DNA from: Cyanobacteria bacterium M_surface_7_m2_037
GTDB taxonomy: Bacteria; Cyanobacteriota; Cyanobacteriia; PCC-6307; Cyanobiaceae
DNA length: 14,901 bases
Assembly (NCBI GenBank): GCA_016882585.1
Contig: VGPP01000033.1
Coordinates: forward strand, 1 to 14,901
Reading direction: 5' to 3'
Positions 1 to 6,690 of this stretch are shown piece after piece. The notes under the pieces are model-generated. The model was given only the letters and a program-made list of their open reading frames with translations. It ran no database searches and had not been told where the DNA came from. Positions within the stretch are counted from its first letter, which is position 1. Every line of letters starts with the position of its first letter. Both the position numbers and the translations under genes were made by a program.

Positions 1-1352
1 CCTGCCCCCACCTGAAGGGAGGCGGAGGCGTCGATGCGCCGCCGCTCACCAGGGGCCAGCGTTTCGCCATTGAGGATCACCGGCTGATCCGCCTGGATCA
101 CGTCAATCCCTGCTGCCATCGCTTCGCAACGGGCCGTGGCCTGCGCCAACTGCTGTTCGGCATGGCGCAGCTGCCGCACCTGATCGGCGTTGATCTCCGG
201 CAGGCCCGCCAGCTGTTGTTTGAGGGTTTCGGCTTCCCCTTGCAGCCGCTTCAGCTGGCGCTGATGCTCGCGCAGTTGCTCGGCTTCTGCATCGAGCTGC
301 TGGCGATCGAGCAGCGCCTGCAGCAGCTCCTGCCGTTGGGCCATCTGGCGCAGGGTGGTGTTCAGCTGCTGCGCCTGCTGCTTGAGCAGATCGCGCTGCT
401 TGCTGCTCTCCTGTTGCTCCTGGAGCAGATCGTTGAGCCGTGTGTTGAGTTGCGCTTGCTCCTGTTGTTCCCGGTGCTGTTGCTCCTGCAGTTGGCGTTG
501 GTCCTGTTGCTGTTGCAGCAGGGGTTGCAGTTGGGCCTGCAGCAGTTGGGTGCGCTGCTCCAGATCCAGCTCACGCAGCAGGGCCGGCCGCTGCCGCTGA
601 TCGATCGCGTGCAGGCGTTCGTTGATGCTGCGCCACTGCTCCATCGCCGCTTCCAGATCGGCCACCTGCTGGTGGGCGCTGCTGAGAGCAGCGGCGGCTT
701 CCTGGCTGCGGCGCTGGGCTTCCGCCAGGGGAGATCCCGCTTTAACGCGGCCGGTGGCGGTGTAGAGCGTTGCCACCTGCTGTTGGATCTGCTCGAGCAC
801 CAGGCGATCCCGGTTGGATTCCAGTGCGCCGCTGCCCCCCTGCTGCTGCAGTTGGTGAATCAGCCGCTGATGGTCGTAGCGCTCCTGGGATCCCTCCAGG
901 GGATTCAGCCCGGCATCCCCCTGCCGCACCCATAGGTGAGCCCAGCGCTCCGGCAGTTGGGCGATGCGCCGACCTTCCACCGGCGCCTCATACCCCAGAA
1001 GCGCCGCCAGGCGTTCCTCGGCTTCCGCTCCGCTGAGGGCCACACCGCTGGCATTGCTGAGTTGGCAGGTGCCGCTGGCGCCGGCAAAGCGTTTGCGCAG
1101 CCGCCAGCATTCAGCCCCTGCTTCAAAGCGGATCTCCACCTCCGGCAGGCCTGCCTGCAAGCGCGAACGCAGCTCCTCCACCCCTCGGCCCGTGGCGGTG
1201 GCCCGTAGGAACAGCCCTTTGTGCAGCGCCTCCACCAGGGTGCTTTTCCCGCTCTCGTTGGCACCCGTGATCAGCGTGAGCGACCGGCCGAACTCCAGCT
1301 CCAGCTCGCGGTGGCGGCGCACGTTTTGCAGGCGGCAGGCGATCAGGCGCAT
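1..1352 (-). CDS. sbcC: SbcC/Rad50-like ATPase, N-terminal part (runs off left edge)
   Basis: The minus strand is open without a stop from an ATG at 1352 to base 1, giving about 450 residues. The N-terminus is an ABC/SMC-type ATPase head: the Walker A motif GANESGKST lies at residues 30-38 and a Q-loop (WVRQGDAG, Q144) follows. From about residue 190 to 400 the chain is a Gln/Glu/Leu-rich coiled coil. The last 40 or so residues look less helical and may start an apex domain. Walker B and the signature motif would lie outside the window. The start overlaps the end of the SbcD-like gene by 10 nt, so the two are translationally coupled, as expected for a nuclease-ATPase complex that processes DNA ends and hairpins. 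No CxxC zinc hook is visible in this half. It could equally be called a YhaN-like or generic Rad50-family ATPase. The family is clear, the exact orthology is not. Confidence 0.85.
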   Translation of the reverse strand, partial: MRLIACRLQNVRRHRELELEFGRSLTLITGANESGKSTLVEALHKGLFLRATATGRGVEELRSRLQAGLPEVEIRFEAGAECWRLRKRFAGASGTCQLSNASGVALSGAEAEERLAALLGYEAPVEGRRIAQLPERWAHLWVRQGDAGLNPLEGSQERYDHQRLIHQLQQQGGSGALESNRDRLVLEQIQQQVATLYTATGRVKAGSPLAEAQRRSQEAAAALSSAHQQVADLEAAMEQWRSINERLHAIDQRQRPALLRELDLEQRTQLLQAQLQPLLQQQQDQRQLQEQQHREQQEQAQLNTRLNDLLQEQQESSKQRDLLKQQAQQLNTTLRQMAQRQELLQALLDRQQLDAEAEQLREHQRQLKRLQGEAETLKQQLAGLPEINADQVRQLRHAEQQLAQATARCEAMAAGIDVIQADQPVILNGETLAPGERRRIDASASLQVGA

Positions 1353-2563
1353 GGCACCGCTCCTGCCGCGCGATGCAGTTCGGCCAGGGTGAGCTGCAAC
1401 AGCTGCCGCCGTTGCGGATCGTGGTCGCAGGCGGCCTCGAGCAGTTCCGCGTGCAGGTCGCCGGCCACCCTGGCAATCAAGGGATCGTCAGCGCGCTGAA
1501 GCAACGGCTCCAGCTCGGCTGGATCGGGCTGTTGCTCGATCTGGCCCCGGCGTTTGAGCCGCAGCAGCTGAGCCTCGAGCCGCTCCAGCAGTTGGTCGTA
1601 ACGCTCATGGCTGGCCAGGTTGAGGCTGCCGCGCTGTTCGAGCAGCAGGAGCTGGCTGCCAGGCTCGGCTTGCAGCAGCGGATCGAGCTGGCGCTCCAGC
1701 CTTTCCAGGTCTTCTGGGCCGTGCAGTGTGGCCTGCAGCTGATGCCACACCAGGGCGGCGGTGGGTAGCGGTTGCACCGTGGGCAGCGCTCCGCGCTTGA
1801 GGTTCACCGCCAGCACCTGGCCGTTCTGGTAGTCGTTGGTGCGGGGAAAGCGATCGGGCTCCGGCGACCCGCTGTACCAGGTGCGGGGATCAACCTGTTT
1901 GAGCCCATGCCAGTCGCCGAGAGCGACGTAATCCAGCTGCTCGAGCAGGGGGGCATCGAGTTGCAGGCGATTGTTGGCGCTGCTGGGGTTGTCGTCGTCG
2001 GCATCGAGATCGGCTGCCGCAAACCCGTGCACAGAACCATGGGCGAGCAGGAGGCGGGGCTTGTCTGCTGGCAGTTCGTTCCAGGAGATCTGCCGCACCC
2101 AGGCGGTGGGGTCGCTGCTGTCGCTGCGGCGCAGCAGCGGGCAGGGCAGCACCACAACGTCGTCGAGTTCCAGCGGTTGTCGCTCCAGCAGCACCTGCAG
2201 GTTGGGGGCGCGCCGTTGCTGTTCGCTCTGAAAAAACGTGCTGTGCCAAACGCTGCCGGGCGCGCCGTGGTCGTGGTTGCCGGGGATCACCAGCACTGGC
2301 ACCTGCAGCTTGCCGATTGCCTGGCACACGGCGCTCACATCGCTGCTGCTCGGCGTCGGCGAATCAAACAGATCGCCGGCCACCAGTAGATAACGGGCGT
2401 TATGTGCGGTGATCTGAGCGCCGATGCGGCTGATCACCTCGATCCGAGCCTGCCGCAGCCGGGCGCGTTTATCGGGATCCTGCACGCGGGCGTAGGGCTT
2501 GCCGATCTGCCAGTCGGCGCTGTGCAGAACGGTGAGCATGCAAGACGGTTGATGCGCCTCCAT
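1343..2563 (-). CDS. sbcD: SbcD/Mre11-like DNA repair nuclease
   Basis: A 406-residue calcineurin-like metallophosphoesterase, the nuclease partner of the overlapping SbcC-like gene. The metal-site motifs appear in order: SADWQ (D17, Q19), GDLFD (D64), GNHD (N96-D98), HGSVH (H175, H179) and GDWHG (D217, H219). The C-terminal third is Leu/Gln/Glu-rich and may dock on the SbcC coiled coil. The classical DxH of motif I is D-W-Q here, a variant I recall from some SbcD-like proteins of actinobacteria and cyanobacteria, so not necessarily inactivating. The longest start is the ATG at 2563. An ATG at 2539, giving MLTVLHSADWQ, fits the family better and is my preferred start. Neither has a clear ribosome binding site. 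The role expected from the family is Mn-dependent exo/endonuclease trimming of double-strand ends and hairpins in the cytoplasm. Confidence in the family is high. Confidence 0.88.
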   Translation of the reverse strand: MEAHQPSCMLTVLHSADWQIGKPYARVQDPDKRARLRQARIEVISRIGAQITAHNARYLLVAGDLFDSPTPSSSDVSAVCQAIGKLQVPVLVIPGNHDHGAPGSVWHSTFFQSEQQRRAPNLQVLLERQPLELDDVVVLPCPLLRRSDSSDPTAWVRQISWNELPADKPRLLLAHGSVHGFAAADLDADDDNPSSANNRLQLDAPLLEQLDYVALGDWHGLKQVDPRTWYSGSPEPDRFPRTNDYQNGQVLAVNLKRGALPTVQPLPTAALVWHQLQATLHGPEDLERLERQLDPLLQAEPGSQLLLLEQRGSLNLASHERYDQLLERLEAQLLRLKRRGQIEQQPDPAELEPLLQRADDPLIARVAGDLHAELLEAACDHDPQRRQLLQLTLAELHRAAGAVPCA

Positions 2564-2620
2564 TTCAGCGTGCCGGAGCGCCTCTGCAGACTGGTTGCAA
2601 CAACGCTGGGACGCGTGTGA

Positions 2621-2665
2621 TCAGGCTGCTTGCGACAAGGCTGCTTTCGACAAGGTTGCGTGCGA
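2621..2665 (+). repeat. Three imperfect 15-bp tandem repeats before the cytochrome start
   Basis: Units at 2621-2635, 2636-2650 and 2651-2665 follow the pattern CAAGGCTGCTTTCGA. Neighbouring units match at 12 of 15 positions. The last unit runs into the ATG at 2665 and supplies a possible AAGG ribosome binding site at 2652-2655. If translation began at the upstream GTG (2617), the repeats would encode RLLAT-RLLST-RLRAM. Confidence 0.75.
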
Positions 2666-3021
2666 TGGCGGCGATGCAATCAGGCCGTGGCTTCTGGCGC
2701 TCGCTTTCAGGCTGGCTCCTGGCCGGCTTGGTGGCCTTGATGTTCTGGCCGGCGCCGGCTTGGGCCGATGGGGCCCAACTGTTTGAGCTGCACTGCGCCG
2801 GTTGCCATGTGAATGGCGGCAACATCATTCGCCGCGGCAAAACGCTCAAGCTGGCGGCGCTGGAGCGTGAGAACCGTGCCTCGGAGGAGGCCATTGCCGC
2901 GATTGCCGCCGCGGGCGTTGGCCAGATGAGCGGTTATGGCGAGGTTCTGGGTGAGCAGGGCACCGCTGAGGTGGCGGCCTGGGTGTGGCAGCAGGCTCTG
3001 GCTGGCTGGCCGAAAGCCTGA
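2665..3021 (+). CDS. c6-like class I cytochrome c, exported
   Basis: A small monohaem cytochrome c of 118 residues from the ATG at 2665. An in-frame GTG at 2617 would add 16 residues. I prefer 2665 because AAGG lies 9 nt upstream and the protein then begins close to a normal signal peptide: basic start, hydrophobic stretch, cleavage after AWA near residue 34. The haem site is CAGCH (C44, C47, H48). The likely sixth ligand is M88 in GQMSGYG, where plastocyanin-replacing cytochrome c6 usually has a MPAFG-like sequence. The C-terminal helix VAAWVWQQAL resembles the c6 family. It probably acts in the thylakoid lumen or periplasm as a soluble electron carrier. Differences around the Met ligand suggest a c6B/c6C-type paralogue rather than main petJ, which is inference. 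It is transcribed away from sbcD, and its stop lies 2 nt from the end of the convergent YciI-like gene. Confidence 0.82.
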   Translation: MAAMQSGRGFWRSLSGWLLAGLVALMFWPAPAWADGAQLFELHCAGCHVNGGNIIRRGKTLKLAALERENRASEEAIAAIAAAGVGQMSGYGEVLGEQGTAEVAAWVWQQALAGWPKA

Positions 3022-3023
3022 GC

Positions 3024-3290
3024 TCAGAAGGCCTGGATCCAGGGGTACACCTTCAGCTCGGTCCAGATGCCGTTGCGCCAGTACACGTCGTTATGGAGCA
3101 GCACTTCCACCTGCTCCTGGCTCTCGGCCTCATAAATGCCGAACACATGCGTGCTGCCCTCGGTGGGGCCGAGGGTGATCAACACACCGGAATCCTTCTG
3201 CTGCTTCAGGCCGGCCAGGTGCTCGTCGCGATACGGAGCACGCTTCTCGAGGGCGTTCTCGCAGTAGGTGCCCCAGAGCACGAAACGCAT
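3024..3290 (-). CDS. YciI-like protein
   Basis: An 88-residue protein of the YciI family (dimeric alpha-beta barrel fold). The typical motif is present: YRDEHLAGLK at residues 19-28, containing the D22/H24 pair, then GVLITLGP with a Gly-Pro turn near residue 42. The C-terminal half (VEVLLHNDVYWRNGIW, then KVYPW) matches the family ending. There is no signal peptide, so it is cytoplasmic. The family includes proteins proposed to be small enzymes or ligand-binding partners, and no specific substrate can be given. It is the last gene of the minus-strand block, 27 nt downstream of the exported-protein gene, and faces the cytochrome gene tail to tail. Confidence 0.85.
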   Translation of the reverse strand: MRFVLWGTYCENALEKRAPYRDEHLAGLKQQKDSGVLITLGPTEGSTHVFGIYEAESQEQVEVLLHNDVYWRNGIWTELKVYPWIQAF

Positions 3291-3317
3291 GGTTGCAACA
3301 GGCTTCTGGGCCGCAAC

Positions 3318-3632
3318 CTACAGCCAGCCCGCCGCGAAGATCGGCTGACGGATCCGTGAGGGGAAGAGGATCGGCCGATCGGTGGGCTGGGCCGAGGCCT
3401 TGTCGCTCCAGCGCACGCTGCAGATGAAGCTGTTGCCGTTTTTGTTGCTGTTCACGCGGTAGCGGAACTCCTGCACCACCGCCTTCTCCGGCATCAGGTA
3501 CTGGGCCTGGTTGCAGGCATCCACCTCGGAGATGGAGGAGGTGTAGTTGGTCCAACCGGCTTGCGCTGCCGTGGGTGCCAGGGCGAGGCCACCCAGCAGC
3601 AGGCCAGCAGTGAGCAGGGAGCGGTGAGCCAT
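3318..3632 (-). CDS. Small exported protein of unknown function
   Basis: A 104-residue protein starting at the ATG at 3632. I chose this start because it gives a textbook signal peptide (MAHRSLLTAG, then a Leu/Ala-rich core, cleavage after AQA near residue 25). The reading frame stays open further upstream but overlaps the methyltransferase gene, so I discount the extension. The mature part of about 79 residues has two cysteines (C40 and C61), which could form a disulfide. It is rich in Ser, Asn, Gln and Arg, and ends in IFAAGWL. I do not recognise the family. It lies 53 nt downstream of the methyltransferase and 27 nt upstream of the YciI-like gene, so it may share their transcript. The location is probably periplasm or thylakoid lumen. 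Confidence 0.7.
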   Translation of the reverse strand: MAHRSLLTAGLLLGGLALAPTAAQAGWTNYTSSISEVDACNQAQYLMPEKAVVQEFRYRVNSNKNGNSFICSVRWSDKASAQPTDRPILFPSRIRQPIFAAGWL

Positions 3633-3685
3633 CGCGGCAGCCAGAAACAAATCGCGTGCGCCGATTCTGACGGCTCCGGCAAGGT

Positions 3686-4459
3686 TCAGGCGTGGATCAC
3701 GCCCCAGCGGCCCATGAACGGCCAGCGCACCAGCAGCGGCTGCGCCCCAGCAGCGGGCCAGTGGCGCCGCAGCTCCGGTTCGAGGGCTTGCAGTGGATCC
3801 ACCCCGCTGCGCCGCGCATTCGACACGGCCGACCAACTGGCCAGATACCCCAGCAGATCGCTGAGATTCCAGTGGCGCTCGATCCATTGATCGCTGGGGA
3901 AGGGCCACTCCTTGCCCGGGAATGGCAGACCGGCATAGCGCTGATCCACCCAGCGCCGTTGGGGCGGCCACCAGGGTTCGAGCGTGGATCCGTAGAAGCG
4001 ATCGAGCTGCTGCTGCAGATCTGGCTGTTGGAGCTGCAAGGGCAAGTAGCCGATCCAGGCCATCACAGCGCCCGGTCGTGCCACGCGCCGCACTTCAGCG
4101 TTGAAGGCCTCACCGGCGAACCAATGCACCGCTGCCGCCACCAGCACGCCATCCACGCTGGCCGGCTCCAGTGGCACAGCGTTGGCCGGCGCCTGTAACC
4201 AGCGGATGCGGGGATGTTGGGGGGCCAGCTGCAGCTGCTCGCTGCTGGCATCGCTGGCAACTACCTGCTCGAAGTGCTCAGCGAGCGCCAACGAGGCCTG
4301 GCCACTGCCGCAGCCGCAGTCCCACACCCGCTGCTGACCGGGGCAGCGCGCCGCAAACTCGGCGAAGAACCGCTCCGGGTAGGTGGGGCGATGGGCGGCG
4401 TAGGCCTGGGACACGGCGCCGAACAGCGCTGCCGCTTGATCGCTGGGCTGATCGTTCAT
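3686..4459 (-). CDS. Class I SAM-dependent methyltransferase
   Basis: A 257-residue cytoplasmic protein with a Rossmann-type methyltransferase fold. The N-terminal YAAHRPTYPE (residues 20-29) is typical of small-molecule methyltransferases related to the trans-aconitate methyltransferase/Crg1 group. Motif I is VWDCGCGSG (45-53), the acidic residue for the SAM ribose is D70 in VVASD, and AAVHWF (109-114) corresponds to the motif near the active site. The C-terminal half is Trp- and Pro-rich and probably forms the substrate pocket. The substrate cannot be deduced. The ATG lies 9 nt after the trpA stop, so it is very likely co-transcribed with trpA, though nothing in it suggests tryptophan metabolism. 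Confidence 0.85.
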   Translation of the reverse strand: MNDQPSDQAAALFGAVSQAYAAHRPTYPERFFAEFAARCPGQQRVWDCGCGSGQASLALAEHFEQVVASDASSEQLQLAPQHPRIRWLQAPANAVPLEPASVDGVLVAAAVHWFAGEAFNAEVRRVARPGAVMAWIGYLPLQLQQPDLQQQLDRFYGSTLEPWWPPQRRWVDQRYAGLPFPGKEWPFPSDQWIERHWNLSDLLGYLASWSAVSNARRSGVDPLQALEPELRRHWPAAGAQPLLVRWPFMGRWGVIHA

Positions 4460-4468
4460 CCAGCCGGC

Positions 4469-5281
4469 TTAGGCATCGAGGGCCGCGCGCAGCTGGCTGC
4501 AGAACCGGCCGGCGGCGGCGGCTACATCCCCTTGCTGGCAGTGGGCTTCGGCCATCACCTTCACCAGGGCACTGCCCACGATCGCACCATCGGCGCCCCA
4601 GTCGCGCACCTGGCGGGCCTGTTCGGGGCCGGAGATCCCAAAGCCCACCGCCACCGGTGTGGGGCCCATGCCCTTGAGCTGCTGCACCAGCCCCGCCACG
4701 CGGTTTTCGAGGTTGGTGCGCACGCCGGTCACACCGGTGACGCTCACCAGATAGGTGAAGCCCCGGCTGGCCGCGGCAATCCGGCCCATCCGCTCTGCGG
4801 GGGTTGTGGGCGCCACCAGAAGCACGAGATCGAGGCCGTGTTCAACGGCGATGGCGGAGAGCTTCTCGGCTTCCTCCAGGGGCAGATCGGGCACCACCAG
4901 GCCGGCGGCACCAGCGGCAGCCGCATCGCGGCAGAACGCCTCCATGCCGCGGTTGAGCAGGGGATTGCTGTAGGTGAACAGGATCACCGGAATCTGCAGC
5001 TCCCCCTTGAGGCTGGTGAGCATCTCCAGCACGCGCCCGGGGGTGGTGGCTGAGCCCAGGGCACGGCTCGCAGCGGCCTGAATCACCGGGCCATCCGCCA
5101 GCGGATCGCTGTAGGGGATGCCCAGCTCGATCATGTCAGCGCCCGCTTGCTCCAGGGCCAGCAGGGCGGAGCGGGTGCTGGCGAGATCTGGATCCCCGGC
5201 CATCAGAAACGGCATCAGGGCACAACGGCCCTGCTGCTGAAGCTGGCTGAAACGCTGCTGGATCGGGGTGGTGGTGGTCAC
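4469..5281 (-). CDS. trpA: Tryptophan synthase alpha subunit
   Basis: A 270-residue protein, the usual length for TrpA. It cleaves indole-3-glycerol phosphate to indole and glyceraldehyde 3-phosphate, and passes indole through a tunnel to TrpB in the cytoplasm. The catalytic pair is visible: E52 in MIELGIPYSD and D63 in DPLADGP. The barrel strands and phosphate-binding loops are intact (PFLMAGDPD, LVVPDLPLEEA, VAVGFGIS near the C-terminus, and GADGAIVGSALV). The start is a GTG at 5281 without an obvious ribosome binding site. The gene lies 25 nt downstream of the DUF3007 gene and upstream of the methyltransferase, so it sits in the ndhL block rather than in a trp operon. That is common in cyanobacteria, where trp genes are scattered. 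Confidence 0.97.
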   Translation of the reverse strand: MTTTTPIQQRFSQLQQQGRCALMPFLMAGDPDLASTRSALLALEQAGADMIELGIPYSDPLADGPVIQAAASRALGSATTPGRVLEMLTSLKGELQIPVILFTYSNPLLNRGMEAFCRDAAAAGAAGLVVPDLPLEEAEKLSAIAVEHGLDLVLLVAPTTPAERMGRIAAASRGFTYLVSVTGVTGVRTNLENRVAGLVQQLKGMGPTPVAVGFGISGPEQARQVRDWGADGAIVGSALVKVMAEAHCQQGDVAAAAGRFCSQLRAALDA

Positions 5282-5306
5282 GGCAGCGCTGGATCTGCCC
5301 GTGAGC

Positions 5307-5678
5307 CTATGGGGTCGGAGGCGCCGGCTCTTCGCTGCTGCCGGTCTCCTCGAGCTGTCCGAGCTCCCGCAGCAGCTTCTCTTGCTCCTCGGGGCTCATG
5401 GCATCGAAGCGTTGCTGCAGTTCGTCGTCGGTGGCGGCCTCATAGGCCGAGCGGTAGCGGCGCCGCTGCTCCATATAGGTCATGTTTCCGGTCACCACCC
5501 GAAACAGGTAGGAGCCGGTCCACACCAACACCACGGCCACCAACACCGCCTGAGCGGCGATCCCAGCTGAGAAGCCTTCCAAGCCAGCAGCCTGGAACCC
5601 CCAGTAGCCAAGGCCCCCAAGCCCAAAAATCGCCACGCCCGCCAGCAGAGCCTTGCCGCGGGTGATGCCGGTCCCCAT
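5307..5678 (-). CDS. DUF3007 family membrane protein
   Basis: A 123-residue protein with two predicted membrane helices (about residues 8-30 and 37-62, the second ending in GSYLFRVVTG). A charged, Glu/Gln-rich C-terminal tail follows (about 65-123) and ends in a Pro-rich stretch. The TRGKALL start, the SAGIAAQ segment and the SYLFRVVTGNMTY junction match the cyanobacterial and plastid DUF3007 family. The ATG at 5678 shares one base with the ndhL stop (TGATG). A TTG codon just upstream is in frame but less likely. The tight coupling to ndhL suggests a role in NDH-1 assembly or stability, but that is inference from position. The function is not established to my knowledge. Confidence 0.85.
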   Translation of the reverse strand: MGTGITRGKALLAGVAIFGLGGLGYWGFQAAGLEGFSAGIAAQAVLVAVVLVWTGSYLFRVVTGNMTYMEQRRRYRSAYEAATDDELQQRFDAMSPEEQEKLLRELGQLEETGSSEEPAPPTP

Positions 5679-5929
5679 CAAACCTGCCCTTGACCCTGCA
5701 GGCGCAGATTCACGAAGGGGGCCAGCACGATCAGGCCCGGGAAGAACAGAAACACCAGGCCGTAGATGGCGGTGCGCTCGATCTTGCCCATCACGGTCCA
5801 GCGCTTGGCCATCCAGGCCATCAGGGCCGCTGGAACCACCAGTAGGTAGGCGCCGCCCAGAGCTACGTAAGCGCCGATCACCAGCAGCGTTTCGCTCGAC
5901 AGTGAGCTGAGAAACCCAGGCAGGGGCAC
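5678..5929 (-). CDS. ndhL: NDH-1 complex subunit L
   Basis: A small thylakoid membrane subunit of cyanobacterial NDH-1, which carries out respiration, cyclic electron flow and CO2 uptake with ferredoxin as electron donor. The protein has two membrane helices (about residues 15-38, with VALGGAYLLVVP, and 53-74, with YGLVFLFFPGLIVLAP) and ends in NLRLQGQGQV, a strong family signature. I place the start at the GTG at 5929, giving 83 residues, close to the family's usual length. The frame stays open to 6049, but the ATG codons there lie inside the antisense of the tRNA-Leu gene, so a longer protein is unlikely. A TTG at 5953 is another possible start. It heads the minus-strand block and overlaps the DUF3007 gene by one base. 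Confidence 0.9.
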   Translation of the reverse strand: MPLPGFLSSLSSETLLVIGAYVALGGAYLLVVPAALMAWMAKRWTVMGKIERTAIYGLVFLFFPGLIVLAPFVNLRLQGQGQV

Positions 5930-5996
5930 GGCAGCAAGGCGGTTGCCACTCAAATCTAAGATGGAAGCCTGGCCCCAGGGGTTGCTCCCTGCGACC

Positions 5997-6080
5997 GGGA
6001 GCATGGCGGAATTGGTAGACGCAGCGGACTTAAAATCCGCAGACGGCAACGTTGTGGGGGTTCAAGTCCCCCTGCTCCCA
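5997..6080 (+). tRNA. trnL-UAA: tRNA-Leu (anticodon UAA), no intron
   Basis: An 84-nt class II tRNA. The acceptor arms GGGAGCA (5997-6003) and TGCTCCC (6073-6079) pair fully, and the discriminator base is A6080. The D-arm contains GGTAGACG. The anticodon stem GCGGA/TCCGC encloses the loop CTTAAAA, giving anticodon TAA. The long variable arm (ACGG-CAAC-GTTGT region) and the T-loop TTCAAGT complete the leucine tRNA. No CCA is encoded. The anticodon loop is unbroken, so the group I intron found here in many cyanobacteria is absent. The gene stands alone between the ndhL block and the oxidase operon, on the opposite strand to ndhL. Confidence 0.97.
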
Positions 6081-6192
6081 CTCCTGAGTTCGCTATCGCC
6101 GGGGTTTGGCATCGCCATAGTTGGCGAACCACAACAATCCTGTGCGGCGTCTAGGCGGGCGCGCCAATCTAGTGTGAGCCATTGGGCATCCC

Positions 6193-6690
6193 ATGCTTGA
6201 GCTGCTGCCGCCGCTCAACGACCACAACCTACCCTGGATGGACACGATCCATCCGATCGTTGTCCACTTCGTGATTTCGATGGCGTTGATCGCCTTCGTC
6301 TTCGACGTGATCGGCGTGGTTTGGCGTAAGCCACCTCTGTTTGAGGTGAGCTTCTGGAATCTTCTGTTCGCCACGGGCGCGATCTTCGTGGCGATCATCT
6401 TTGGGCAGGTGGAGGCGGGCCTGGCCGCCCCCTACGGTGCGGCTCGCAACATCCTCGACATCCACACCACCATCGGCTGGTCACTGGCGGGGGTGTTGTC
6501 ATTGCTGTCCGGTTGGCGCTATGTGCTCCGCTCCCGGGATCCTGAAACGCTGCCGTTGTCGTTCCTGGGCGCTGGATCGGTGGTGAGTGCCCTGATCTGT
6601 GTTCAGGTGGTGCTCGGCGACAAGTTGATCTGGACCTACGGCCTCCACACCGTGAAGGTGGTGGCAGCCATGCGCGAGGGGCTGATCTGA
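6193..6690 (+). CDS. DUF2231 four-helix membrane protein, first copy
   Basis: A 165-residue membrane protein with about four helices (near residues 17-40, 52-75, 89-110 and 125-148). The family signature is HPIVVHF (H20 and H25) in helix 1. Two more histidines sit near membrane ends: H91 (DIHTTIGW) and H152 (YGLHTVKVV). The ATG at 6193 gives the MLELLPPLND start that I recall from cyanobacterial relatives. An internal ATG at 6238 is possible but would remove most of the residues before the helix. It is the first gene of the oxidase operon, and its stop overlaps the next start (TGATG). The histidine layout would suit haem or metal binding, which is inference. The operon position suggests work with the terminal oxidase in the cytoplasmic membrane. 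Confidence 0.85.
   Translation: MLELLPPLNDHNLPWMDTIHPIVVHFVISMALIAFVFDVIGVVWRKPPLFEVSFWNLLFATGAIFVAIIFGQVEAGLAAPYGAARNILDIHTTIGWSLAGVLSLLSGWRYVLRSRDPETLPLSFLGAGSVVSALICVQVVLGDKLIWTYGLHTVKVVAAMREGLI

Noticed and set aside
355..600. CAG/CTG-rich stretch as a possible microsatellite or CRISPR-like repeat
   Set aside because: There are no regular unit lengths or spacers. The pattern follows from Gln-, Leu- and Glu-rich coiled-coil coding.
162..935. A 257-codon Leu-rich open frame on the plus strand
   Set aside because: It is exactly antisense to the Gln/Glu-rich coiled coil of the SbcC-like gene. CAG-rich coding on one strand reads as Leu on the other and gives spurious long frames.
1772..2389. 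A 205-codon open frame on the plus strand
   Set aside because: It lies opposite the SbcD-like gene, whose motifs are in order and convincing. No domain is recognisable in the plus-strand product.
4214..5053. A 279-codon open frame on the plus strand
   Set aside because: It is antisense to the methyltransferase and trpA, both clear real genes. His/Gly-rich composition is typical of an antisense shadow in GC-rich DNA.
5930..6049. N-terminal extension of ndhL to the ATG at 6049 or 6004
   Set aside because: Both ATG codons lie in the antisense of tRNA-Leu, and the extended residues do not resemble NdhL. The GTG at 5929 gives a family-sized protein.
6088..6129. Imperfect inverted repeat GTTCGCTAT / ATAG-TTGG-CGAAC after the tRNA
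   Set aside because: The stem is short with a four-base bulge and no T-run follows. It is not convincing as a terminator or operator, and no clear promoter boxes could be found in the 6081-6192 gap.
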